From Nocardiopsis listeri NBRC 13360 (GTDB lineage Bacteria > Actinomycetota > Actinomycetes > Streptosporangiales > Streptosporangiaceae): DNA of 64,000 nt. The stretch lies in assembly GCF_001570765.1 (NCBI RefSeq), contig NZ_BCSH01000006.1, forward strand, positions 1 to 64,000. Direction: 5' to 3'. The notes under the pieces were generated by a model. The model saw only the letters and a program-made list of their open reading frames with translations. It searched no databases and was not told the origin of the DNA. The position numbers and the translations under genes are program-made. Below, in pieces: positions 7,370 through 15,084 of this stretch (position 1 is the stretch's first letter; every line of letters begins with the position of its first letter).

Positions 7370-10144
7370 ATGTCCGAAACGGCGATGACGATGGCGGAGG
7401 CCACTTGGCCCGGGGAGCTTCGTCCCTACCAACTCTCCGCCCTCGACGAGGTGGACCGCCGTTGGGGCCGTGGGGACCGGCGGACCTGGATCGTGCTCCC
7501 GCCGGGCTCGGGCAAGACCCTCGTCGGGCTGGAGGCCGCCCGAAGGCTGGGACGCCGAACCGTGGTGCTGGCGCCCAACACCGCCATCCAGGGCCAGTGG
7601 ATCCGGCACTGGGAATCCTTCGAACGCCCCAAGGGCTGTGACGCCGGCGGTGACCGTTCACTGGGGGACGCCGTCAACGTGCTCACCTACCAGTCCCTGG
7701 CGGTCTTCGACCCCGACGCCGAAACGGACGACGAGGGACGCTCACCCACCCCCGTCAGTGACCGGCTGCACCCCAACGGCCGCGCCCTGATCGACGCCCT
7801 GCACGACGCGGGCCCGCTCACCCTTCTGCTCGACGAGTGCCATCACCTGTTGCAGGTGTGGGGTCGTCTTCTCGCCGAGATCCTCGACGAACTCCCGGAC
7901 GCACACGTGATCGGGTTGACCGGCACACCGGCGGGCAGTCTCACCGGTACCGAACGCGATCTCGTCGACCGACTCTTCGCATCGCCCATCACCGGCGCGT
8001 CCATTCCCGCCCTGGTCCGCGACGGCTACCTGGCGCCCTTCGCCGAGCTCGTGTACGTCGTCGAACCCGCCCTCACCGAACACGAGTACCTCGCCGGTCA
8101 GGGCACCCGGTTCAGCACGATGTGCACCGACCTGCTCGAACCCGGGTTCGCGAGCACCGACTTCCTGCCCTGGTTGGACGCCCGTTTCGTCTCCCGCGAC
8201 ACCGCCGAGGGTGGGCGCCTGGGATGGGGGACCCTCGCCACGGACGACCCCGAACTCACCGACGCCGTGCTGCGGCTGCACCACGAGGGGCTGATCGCCC
8301 GACCGGACGGCGCCCGCGTGTACGAACAACATCGGCACCCGCCACGGGCGCAGGACTGGACGAGGCTGATCGGGGACTACGCCCACCACTGCCTGGACCC
8401 CGACACTCCACAGGACAAGGAGGCACGCGAACGGATCCGCGCCGCCCTGCCCTCCGTGGGATACCACCTGACCCGCCGTGGAATCCGCAGGGGCGCCTCA
8501 CCGGTGGACCGGGTGCTGGCTCGCAGCTCCGCCAAGTCCCTGGCCACCGTGGACATCCTCGCCACGGAACGGGACGCCGTCGGAACGCGACTGCGCGCCC
8601 TGGTGCTGTGCGACCACGAGCGCGCCACCGCCCGAACCCCCGCGACGCTGCGCGGGGTGCTTGCCGACGACGCCGGTTCGGCCTGGCTCCAGGTGGCCCG
8701 GCTGGCCGAGGATCCTCGCACCCGCGACCTGGATCCCGTTCTGGTCACCGGACGCACCGTCGCCGCCGGTGCCGGCACCGCGACGGCGCTGCTGGACTTC
8801 GCCCGCGCGGAAGCGCCCAAGGCCGACCTTTCCATCCGTGAGCTGGACGGTCTGCACGTGGTCGAGGGTTCCTGGTCCTCGCGCACCTGGGTGGGGGTGG
8901 TGACGCGTTTCCTGGAAAGCGGACGTTCCCAGGTCCTGGTGGGCACGCGTGCCCTGCTAGGCGAGGGGTGGGACGCGCGCGGGGTCAACACGGTGGTGGA
9001 CCTGACCACCGCCACCACCCCCACCGCCGTGGTGCAGAGCCGGGGGCGTGCGCTGCGGCTGGACCCGGAGTGGCCGGAGAAGGTCGCGCACACCTGGACC
9101 GTGGTGTGCGTGAGCCACGAACATCCGCGCGGGTCGGCCGACTGGGACCGGTTCGTGCGCAAACACGAGGGCTACCTGGGTGTGGGCGCCGACGGTGCGG
9201 TGATGAGCGGGGTCGCGCATGTGGACCCCGAGCTCTCGCCCTACGAACCGCCCACGGAGACGGCCCCGCTCAACACGCGAATGCTGGAGCGGGCGACCGA
9301 TCGGGACGGCACCCGGGACCGATGGCGGCTCGGTACCGGCTACGAGGACACCTTGCTGCCGACGTTGCGGGTGTACGAGCGGCGAGAGCGCCGGGCCGAG
9401 ACCACGGAAGCCGGAGTGGACGTGGCCGTGCCCGGACCACCCGAGGTGCTGGTGGGCGAACGGGGTATCGTGCCCACGCCCCGACGTCTCCCCGCGGGCC
9501 GGGACCTGCTTCCCACATGGGTGCTCGGTTCGCTCATGGCCGTGTGCCTGGTGGCGACGGCCTTCACAACGTGGCCGATCGCGCTCGCCCTCGTCTTCGG
9601 TACGGCCGCGGGCGTCCACTGGTGGCGGGCTCTCGGCCGGACCCACCGAGAGGCCGCACGTCTCAGATCCTTGGCACGCCGGCCGGTGGACACCTCCCGC
9701 TACGCGTGCGCGGTCGCCGAGGCCTTGTGTTCGGCGGACCTGTCCGACACCGGAGCGCGAGGGGTACGTGTGCACGTGGACACCGACGGGGTGTACCGGT
9801 TCACCCTGACCGACCCGGCTTCCGCGGAATTGTTCGCCGAATCCCTGGACGAGGTCCTCGCGCCCCTGATCGGCGACCCGCGCTATCTGATCCCCCGGCA
9901 TGTGCTCACCACACCGACCGAGGGGGCGGGGGAAGACGCCACCATGGCGGTCCTGCACGCGGTGCCCTCGGCCCTGGCCCGCAACAAGAAGGGGGCGCTG
10001 GCCTTCGAGCGGGCGTGGAACCGGTGGGTCTCCCTGGGCGAGGCGGTGCACACGCGCAACGAGACGGGCCGGGCCCTACTGGCCGCGCACCAGGGCAGCG
10101 CACCGTTGGAAGTAACCACCGCCCGCCGCCTGGTCTGGGACTGA
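7370..10144 (+). CDS. Superfamily 2 DEAD/DEAH-like helicase with a transmembrane hairpin
   Basis: A 924-residue protein starting at ATG 7370 directly behind GGGAGG. The N-terminal RecA-like domain has a Q-like RPYQLSALDEV segment, Walker A PPGSGKT (residues 44-50), motif Ia VLAPNT and a Walker B of the DECH type (155-158) followed by GLTGTPAG (motif III-like). The second RecA domain has GEGWDARGVN and motif VI QSRGRALR near residue 556. After this come about 150 residues without known motif, then two closely spaced hydrophobic segments (about 713-732 and 735-754) and a C-terminal domain of about 170 residues. ATP-driven remodelling of nucleic acid is expected; membrane tethering is unusual for this superfamily. 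No methylase or nuclease gene adjoins, so a restriction role is not supported. Confidence 0.8.
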   Translation: MSETAMTMAEATWPGELRPYQLSALDEVDRRWGRGDRRTWIVLPPGSGKTLVGLEAARRLGRRTVVLAPNTAIQGQWIRHWESFERPKGCDAGGDRSLGDAVNVLTYQSLAVFDPDAETDDEGRSPTPVSDRLHPNGRALIDALHDAGPLTLLLDECHHLLQVWGRLLAEILDELPDAHVIGLTGTPAGSLTGTERDLVDRLFASPITGASIPALVRDGYLAPFAELVYVVEPALTEHEYLAGQGTRFSTMCTDLLEPGFASTDFLPWLDARFVSRDTAEGGRLGWGTLATDDPELTDAVLRLHHEGLIARPDGARVYEQHRHPPRAQDWTRLIGDYAHHCLDPDTPQDKEARERIRAALPSVGYHLTRRGIRRGASPVDRVLARSSAKSLATVDILATERDAVGTRLRALVLCDHERATARTPATLRGVLADDAGSAWLQVARLAEDPRTRDLDPVLVTGRTVAAGAGTATALLDFARAEAPKADLSIRELDGLHVVEGSWSSRTWVGVVTRFLESGRSQVLVGTRALLGEGWDARGVNTVVDLTTATTPTAVVQSRGRALRLDPEWPEKVAHTWTVVCVSHEHPRGSADWDRFVRKHEGYLGVGADGAVMSGVAHVDPELSPYEPPTETAPLNTRMLERATDRDGTRDRWRLGTGYEDTLLPTLRVYERRERRAETTEAGVDVAVPGPPEVLVGERGIVPTPRRLPAGRDLLPTWVLGSLMAVCLVATAFTTWPIALALVFGTAAGVHWWRALGRTHREAARLRSLARRPVDTSRYACAVAEALCSADLSDTGARGVRVHVDTDGVYRFTLTDPASAELFAESLDEVLAPLIGDPRYLIPRHVLTTPTEGAGEDATMAVLHAVPSALARNKKGALAFERAWNRWVSLGEAVHTRNETGRALLAAHQGSAPLEVTTARRLVWD

Positions 10145-10414
10145 ACGCGCCTTCAGACGCCCATCTTCGAGAACGGTTCACGCGAATTCCTCATCAATAG
10201 GAAAACATTACAAGCACCTCCTTTCGGAAAACGAGAATTAGTTATCCGATCGTCTCTCAAAGGAGTGCTTTAATCTCGCTTTACCGATCTAGCATCAATT
10301 GTCGGCGAATGCCCATGCGGTGAGAACCGGTGTGCTCGTTCGCCGTCGCCGCAGCCCAGCCGCTTCCAGTGCGCGTGCGACATCCCCCACCGGTCGTGGA
10401 ACGGAAACGACCGG
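10145..10414. other. AT-rich intergenic island with an inverted repeat
   Basis: Positions 10185-10300 are much less GC-rich than anything nearby. Arms at 10212-10224 and 10259-10270 are complementary except for one extra base (AAGCACCTCCTTT against AAAGGAGTGCTT) around a 34-base AT-rich loop. No open frame with a start signal was seen. The block may hold the promoter of the following surface-protein gene. Confidence 0.55.
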
Positions 10415-11500
10415 ATGAGACGAAGTGAGGGTTCCTTGGCTCCCCGATCCCCCGAACACTCCCTACGCGCTGCCCAGGGCGCCGTGGCCTTCATCGCCTT
10501 CGGCGCGCTCACCCTGGCGGCGGCCCCCGCCCACGCCGACACCGGAGAGGTCGGTTACGCACGGGCGCACATCGCCGATGATGCCCGCATCCAGTTGTTC
10601 GGTCCTCGGGGCGGTGACGTCCACGGCACCTATCGCTACCTGGACGCCTACGAGGACGAGATCTTCGCCGACTCCCGGACCAGCATCCTGGTGGACGTGG
10701 ACACGGACGAACTCTTCTCACGTGTGCTCTTCGAGGAACTGCGCGTCGAACTCACCAAGGGCGACGTCGAGGCCATGCGTGAGGCGGCCTCCGGTGGCGT
10801 CTCCCGACCGGGCTTGGAGAACGCTGAGGGTTCCTCCGAAGAGCCCGTCCTCCATGCCTCCTTCACCGGCACCACGATCGAGACGCATCGGAACTGGGCC
10901 GGCGACGAGGAGTTCGTCCACGACGCGGGCGAGAGCTCCGTGGAGGTGAACGAGATCGGCGCCGAGTTCTCGTTCGTCACCAACACCTCCCCCTGGGAGG
11001 AGAGCATCGAAGGCACGCCCCTGTGGGGCGCCCACCACTCCCTCGAACTCGTCGTGGACTTCCCCGAGGAGGGGTTCAGCGTCACCTACGGGATCGGGGA
11101 CACCTGGGTCGCAGGCGACCTTCCGCCCGAGGAAGACGACGGAGACGAAGGCGGGGAGGACGACGAGAACGAAGGTGGGGACGGGGGCGACACCGGCGGC
11201 GAGGAGGGCGGCAAAGGTGACACCGATCCCGATGAGTCCGAGGATTCCGATGACGAGGGCGACCAGGACGAGCAGGGCGATCAGGGCGGCTCCGACCCCG
11301 AGAAGGACACTGAGGCCCCGGCCGACGAGAAGCCCGGCAAGGAAGACGACCTGGCCCGGACCGGTGTGCCCGTCCTCGGCCTGATCGCCGCAGGCACCGC
11401 GATCGCCGCCGGGGGTGGCGCCGCCGCCTACCTGGCCCGCCGCAGGAAGAACTCCGCTCCGGAAAAGGCGACGAACACCCCGGAGAACGCCGAGGGTTGA
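10415..11500 (+). CDS. Surface protein with LARTG sortase sorting signal
   Basis: A 361-residue protein for the cell surface. A signal peptide ends in AHA near residue 41. A domain of about 190 residues that I do not recognise follows, rich in beta-prone and acidic segments. Then come about 75 residues made mostly of Glu, Asp and Gly, a typical wall-spanning spacer. The C-terminus is a complete sorting signal: LARTG (313-317), a hydrophobic stretch and RRRK. LAxTG motifs are the substrates of class E sortases in high-GC actinobacteria, so covalent attachment to peptidoglycan is likely. No sortase gene is in the window. ATG 10415 is used; a TTG at 10436 behind GAGGG is a plausible alternative that still leaves a signal peptide. 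Confidence 0.75.
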   Translation: MRRSEGSLAPRSPEHSLRAAQGAVAFIAFGALTLAAAPAHADTGEVGYARAHIADDARIQLFGPRGGDVHGTYRYLDAYEDEIFADSRTSILVDVDTDELFSRVLFEELRVELTKGDVEAMREAASGGVSRPGLENAEGSSEEPVLHASFTGTTIETHRNWAGDEEFVHDAGESSVEVNEIGAEFSFVTNTSPWEESIEGTPLWGAHHSLELVVDFPEEGFSVTYGIGDTWVAGDLPPEEDDGDEGGEDDENEGGDGGDTGGEEGGKGDTDPDESEDSDDEGDQDEQGDQGGSDPEKDTEAPADEKPGKEDDLARTGVPVLGLIAAGTAIAAGGGAAAYLARRRKNSAPEKATNTPENAEG

Positions 11501-11535
11501 TCCCGTCGAGGACCTCTGGGCACGTGTGAAGTACC

Positions 11536-11567
11536 AACGGGGCGGCCCGTCACAGGGCCGCCCCGTT
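11536..11567. terminator. Bidirectional terminator between convergent genes
   Basis: A perfect 13-bp stem (11536-11548 with 11555-11567) and a 6-base loop, placed between the end of the surface-protein gene and the end of the leftward alditol oxidase gene. Confidence 0.85.
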
Positions 11568-11574
11568 CCCGTTC

Positions 11575-12822
11575 TCAGGACCGGGGAAAGTAGGAGTCCA
11601 CGAAGGGGTTGCGGAACTTCCCGGTCGGGTCGAAGCGCTCCAGCAGGCCGGCGAAGTCGGCCGCCCGTTCGTACCTACCGACGACCTCCAGGGGCCGCAG
11701 TGTCGTGAGCTTGCCCCAGTGCGGGCGCGCGCCCAGCGGGGCGAGCCGTTCCTCCACCTCCCGAAGGACCGGGGTCACCGCCTCCGGGTTCCGATGCCAG
11801 GTGAAGTGGAAGGTCACCGAGTCGCGGCCGTGAGCGGGGCTCAGCCACAGGTCATCGGCGCGGACCGTGCGCACCTCCCCGACGTACAGCACCGGGGCGA
11901 CGCGATGGCCGATCTCTGCGAGCGCCGCGAAGGCCTCGGGAGCGGCTTCCCGAGGCAGGTAGAGCTCGGACTGGAGTTCGGCACCGGCGCTCGGGGGCAG
12001 TTCCGGACGAAAGTGCGGCAGCCGATCACACCACGGGCCGGGCACGTCCAGCTGTTCGGTGGCGGGTTCGGTGGGCCACCCCGGGACCGGGTGCTGGGGA
12101 ACGTTCGCCGTACGTCCGCCGGACCACGCGTCCCCGGGCTCGTCCACGCGTCGCTTCAGCCAGACCCTTCCGGTTCGCTCGCGCCAGTCGGTGAACAGGC
12201 TGACACTGTAGGCGGCCCCGAAGACAGCGTCGAAGTTCTCCGCGACCTCGTCCAGGGGCACGTCGAGTCGGACCCGCTGGGAGACCTCGAAGGTGGGTTC
12301 GGTCTCCAGGGTGAGCCGGGTGACGATCCCCAACGCGCCGAGCGCCACGACCGCTCCGGGAAAGGCGTCGTCGCCCCGGCCCAACCGGACCGTCTCCCCA
12401 TCGGCGCCCATCAGTTCGATCTCGCGGACCGCCGCGGCCAGGCACCGTTGTCGGTCACCGGACCCATGCGTGCCGGTGGCGCAGGAGCCAGCCACCGAGA
12501 TGTGCGGCAACGACGCCAGGTTGCCCAGCGCGAGCCCCCTCCGGTGCAGCTCTGCGGCCAGGTCCGCGTACCGGGTGCCACCGGAGACGGTGACGGTGTC
12601 CCCGCCGACCTCGATCTCCTTGGGGAGCGCGTCCAACCGGACCAGGTCGTGTTCGGAATCCGCGACCTGGTTGAAGGAGTGCCCGCTGCCCAACGCCCGA
12701 ATCCGTGTGGTCTGCCGAACCAGGGACGAGAGTTCGTCGACACTGGCCGGCCGGTGGATACGCGGGCTGGTGTAGGTGAGGTTGCCGGCCCAGTTACGGG
12801 CCGGCGTGGTCGAGGCGGTCAT
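11575..12822 (-). CDS. Alditol oxidase (FAD-dependent, VAO family)
   Basis: A 415-residue flavoenzyme that should oxidise the terminal hydroxyl of sugar alcohols such as xylitol or sorbitol with release of hydrogen peroxide. It matches Streptomyces AldO along its whole length as I remember that protein: NWAGN near the N-terminus, LGSGHS with His48 as the covalent FAD attachment residue, LASLPHISVAGS in the PP-loop region, GALGIVTRLTLE, and a C-terminal HWGK followed by FDPTGKFRN. The start is the ATG at 12822 behind TGGAGG rather than one eight codons upstream, which lacks a site. There is no signal peptide. No dehydrogenase or sugar transporter lies nearby. It converges with the surface-protein gene on a shared terminator. 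Confidence 0.9.
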   Translation of the reverse strand: MTASTTPARNWAGNLTYTSPRIHRPASVDELSSLVRQTTRIRALGSGHSFNQVADSEHDLVRLDALPKEIEVGGDTVTVSGGTRYADLAAELHRRGLALGNLASLPHISVAGSCATGTHGSGDRQRCLAAAVREIELMGADGETVRLGRGDDAFPGAVVALGALGIVTRLTLETEPTFEVSQRVRLDVPLDEVAENFDAVFGAAYSVSLFTDWRERTGRVWLKRRVDEPGDAWSGGRTANVPQHPVPGWPTEPATEQLDVPGPWCDRLPHFRPELPPSAGAELQSELYLPREAAPEAFAALAEIGHRVAPVLYVGEVRTVRADDLWLSPAHGRDSVTFHFTWHRNPEAVTPVLREVEERLAPLGARPHWGKLTTLRPLEVVGRYERAADFAGLLERFDPTGKFRNPFVDSYFPRS

Positions 12823-12964
12823 GGGGCCTCCAGAGGGGGTCACCATCTGGGAGCGTTCCCAGAGTTCGGATCGGGCACGCTACCAGACCGGCCTTCCGAG
12901 CCAACGGCAACCGAAGAGGGCATGGGAGCGTCCTACCCGGCGTCCCCCGGCATCGAGGAGAACC

Positions 12965-13276
12965 ATGTCCCCCGTCCAGATCATCCGCACCGTGGCCACC
13001 GCCCTGATCGCCGCTGGTGGTGCACTCGGACTGGTCCCCACCGGCCCCTGCGGAGCGGGCTGGTGGTCCTTCCCCATGCCTCGTGGATATGCCGGCTTCG
13101 GATCGTTCAACAGCGAGGACCTGCCCCACCAGACCACCATCGGGCTGAGCGGGTGCGAAACGGCCTTGGCCCCGGTGGGTTCGTGGGCCATCGCCCTGAT
13201 CGCGGCCGGTATCGCGCTGCTCGTGACCCTACGAATGAACGCCCGGAACAGAACGACGGAGAAGCCGCAGGAGTAG
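12965..13276 (+). CDS. Small two-helix membrane protein of unknown function
   Basis: A 103-residue protein from ATG 12965, behind a CGAGGAGAACC site. It has a hydrophobic segment at about residues 9-27 and another at about 77-95, with about 50 residues between them that include two cysteines (CGAGWW and SGCET) and so probably face outside, where they could form a disulfide. The C-terminal tail is charged and cytoplasmic. Similar short proteins of unknown role are common in Nocardiopsis-like genomes. It is transcribed away from alditol oxidase and faces the tRNA-Arg terminators. Confidence 0.6.
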   Translation: MSPVQIIRTVATALIAAGGALGLVPTGPCGAGWWSFPMPRGYAGFGSFNSEDLPHQTTIGLSGCETALAPVGSWAIALIAAGIALLVTLRMNARNRTTEKPQE

Positions 13277-13360
13277 GCGAGAAGTTCCGGTGGCACCGAA
13301 GAAACCACCCGAGCCGATCCCACGATCCGGACGGCTGTGGGTTCGATGCGCCACAAAAGA

Positions 13361-13394
13361 AGCCGCCCGGGCTGCTTGCGCAGTTCGGGCGGCT
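13361..13394 (-). terminator. Second (distal) terminator of tRNA-Arg
   Basis: A 9-bp stem (13361-13369 with 13386-13394) which, read leftward, is followed after two bases by TTTTGTGG. It shares the loop sequence GCTGCTTGC and the TTTTGTG tail with the neighbouring hairpin. Confidence 0.7.
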
Positions 13395-13415
13395 GCGGGT
13401 TCAAGGCAGCACAAA

Positions 13416-13454
13416 AGCGACCGCCGGGCTGCTTGCACATACCCGGCGGTCGCT
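13416..13454 (-). terminator. Rho-independent terminator of tRNA-Arg
   Basis: A perfect 13-bp stem (13416-13428 with 13442-13454) which, read leftward, runs into TTTTGTG. It begins 15 bases after the tRNA 3' end. Confidence 0.85.
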
Positions 13455-13468
13455 CCACTGTCTCAAGG

Positions 13469-13544
13469 TGGCGCACTCGGGAGGATTCGAACCCCCAACC
13501 TTCTGATCCGTAGTCAGATGCTCTATCCATTGAGCTACGAGTGC
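13469..13544 (-). tRNA. tRNA-Arg (ACG)
   Basis: A 76-base leftward tRNA with a 7-bp acceptor stem (GCACTCG with CGAGTGC), anticodon stem TCTGA/TCAGA enclosing loop CTACGGA (anticodon ACG), a T-arm with GGTTCGAATCC, and an encoded CCA. The A34 of ACG is the substrate of the tRNA adenosine deaminase encoded at 60705-61205. Confidence 0.96.
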
Positions 13545-13693
13545 AGGTTTTCAGTTGTGTGTCGCTTGTTCGAGCTGCGCTCTCCCTTGCGACGTCTCCG
13601 ACTCTATCACGCCATGGGAGTGGGTTCGCTCCAATTATCGGTGTGACGCGGGCCATGCGGACGCCGCCGGTGGGCCGGCGGCGTCCGGGCAGG

Positions 13694-14944
13694 TCAGACC
13701 GCTTCCTCCACGGAGGCCGCCCACAGTTCGAGGGCGGTGTCGACCTGGTCGCCGTCGACGATCAGCGCCGGGATGAACCGGACGACGTTGCCGGCCGGGC
13801 CGCAGGTCAGCAGAAGCAGACCGTTCTGGGCGGCGGCCTGCTGGGCACGCTGGGCGGTCTCCCCGTCGGGTGAACCATCGGCCTTCACGAACTCGCAGGC
13901 CTGCATCAGGCCGCGACCCCGCACGTCGCCGATGGCCGGGTTGGCCTCGGCGATCTTGGCCAGACCTTGCTGGAGGCGCTCGCCCTGGCGGGCGGCGTTC
14001 TCCACCAGCCCCTCTTCCTGGATGACGTCCAGGGTGGCCAGGGCACCGGCGCAGGCGACGGCGTTGCCGCCGTAGGTCCCGCCCTGGGATCCCGGCCAGG
14101 CCTTGTCCATGATCGCGCTGGAAGCGGCGATGGCGGAGAGCGGGAACCCGCTGGCGAGCCCCTTGGCCGTGATGACGATGTCCGGGCGAACGCCGGAGGG
14201 CTCGTGCCCCCAGAACGTTCCGGTGCGGCCGAAACCGGTCTGCACCTCGTCCAGGACCAGCAGGAACCCGTGCTGGTCGGCGCGCTCGCGCAGGCCTTGG
14301 AGGAACGCGTCCGGGACGGGAACGTAGCCGCCCTCTCCGAGGACCGGTTCGATGAACACCGCCGCGGTGTCCTTGGGCGAGGTGACCGTGGCGAACTGGT
14401 AGTCGAGCTCGCGCAGGGCGTAGGCGACGGCGTCGGCCTCGGACATGCCCAGCCGGTAGGCGTACGGGAAGGGCGTTACCACGACACCGGGGACGAGCGG
14501 CCCGATGCCCGCGCGGATCTTGGTGCCGGAGGTGGTCAGGGAGGCGGCGCCCATGGTGCGCCCGTGGAAGGAGCCCTGGAAGACGACGGCGTTCTGGCGT
14601 CCGGTGGCCTGGCGGGCCAGGCGCAGGGCCGCTTCGACCGCCTCACTGCCGGAGTTGACGTAGAACAGCCGATCGACGCCCTCGGGCAGGACCTCGCCGA
14701 GGCGTTCGGTGAGTCGCAGCAGGGGACGATGCATAACGGTGGTGTACTGGCCGTGGATCAGGGTCGCGACCTGTTCCTGGGCGGCGGCGACCACCTTGGG
14801 GTGGCAGTGTCCGGTGCTGGTCACACCGATCCCGGCCGTGAAGTCCAGGAAACGGCGGTCGTCCTCGTCGTAGATGTAGACACCCTCACCTCGTGCGGCG
14901 ACGACCGGGGTCGCCTGCTTGAGGACCGGGGAAAGCTCCGCCAT
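13694..14944 (-). CDS. gabT: Class III aminotransferase, 4-aminobutyrate type
   Basis: A 416-residue PLP enzyme that should move the amino group of 4-aminobutyrate or a similar omega-amino acid to 2-oxoglutarate. The PLP phosphate site (NSGSEAVEAALRLAR, from 97), LDEVQTGFGRTG (231-242) and the Schiff-base lysine (Lys261 in VITAKGLASG) are all present, and length is normal for the family. It diverges from an aldehyde dehydrogenase gene, and the product of this enzyme would be that enzyme's substrate. The shared promoter region carries one copy of the palindrome seen twice more at 19950 and 20071, so the GntR regulator at 16715-17428 probably controls it. The exact omega-amino acid is uncertain. 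Confidence 0.82.
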   Translation of the reverse strand: MAELSPVLKQATPVVAARGEGVYIYDEDDRRFLDFTAGIGVTSTGHCHPKVVAAAQEQVATLIHGQYTTVMHRPLLRLTERLGEVLPEGVDRLFYVNSGSEAVEAALRLARQATGRQNAVVFQGSFHGRTMGAASLTTSGTKIRAGIGPLVPGVVVTPFPYAYRLGMSEADAVAYALRELDYQFATVTSPKDTAAVFIEPVLGEGGYVPVPDAFLQGLRERADQHGFLLVLDEVQTGFGRTGTFWGHEPSGVRPDIVITAKGLASGFPLSAIAASSAIMDKAWPGSQGGTYGGNAVACAGALATLDVIQEEGLVENAARQGERLQQGLAKIAEANPAIGDVRGRGLMQACEFVKADGSPDGETAQRAQQAAAQNGLLLLTCGPAGNVVRFIPALIVDGDQVDTALELWAASVEEAV

Positions 14945-14979
14945 GCGATGGCCTCAATTCCTTGTATCGGGTTCCGTAG

Positions 14980-14993
14980 GATTGTTGACAATC
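14980..14993. promoter_or_regulatory. Probable GntR operator 1
   Basis: GATTGTTGACAATC, preceded by TAG, lies between the divergent aminotransferase and aldehyde dehydrogenase genes. The same 14-bp palindrome occurs at 19950-19963 and 20071-20084. TTGT-N2-ACAA symmetry is typical of FadR-subfamily GntR sites. Confidence 0.75.
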
Positions 14994-15084
14994 GACACTG
15001 CTATGGAAACATCCGGGACGCGGCGGTGTCCAGCGGACGCACGCCGGGCAGTTCTCTGACCACAAGTCGACTGAGGAGCAAGAC

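Noticed and set aside
7370-10144. Type I or III restriction enzyme subunit
   Set aside because: The SF2 motifs would allow it, but no methylase, specificity or nuclease gene is adjacent and the protein carries membrane segments.
13361-13454. Possible CRISPR-like repeat because of the repeated GCTGCTTGC
   Set aside because: There are only two units, each centred on a hairpin with a T-run; they act as terminators of tRNA-Arg. No CRISPR array or cas gene was found in the window.
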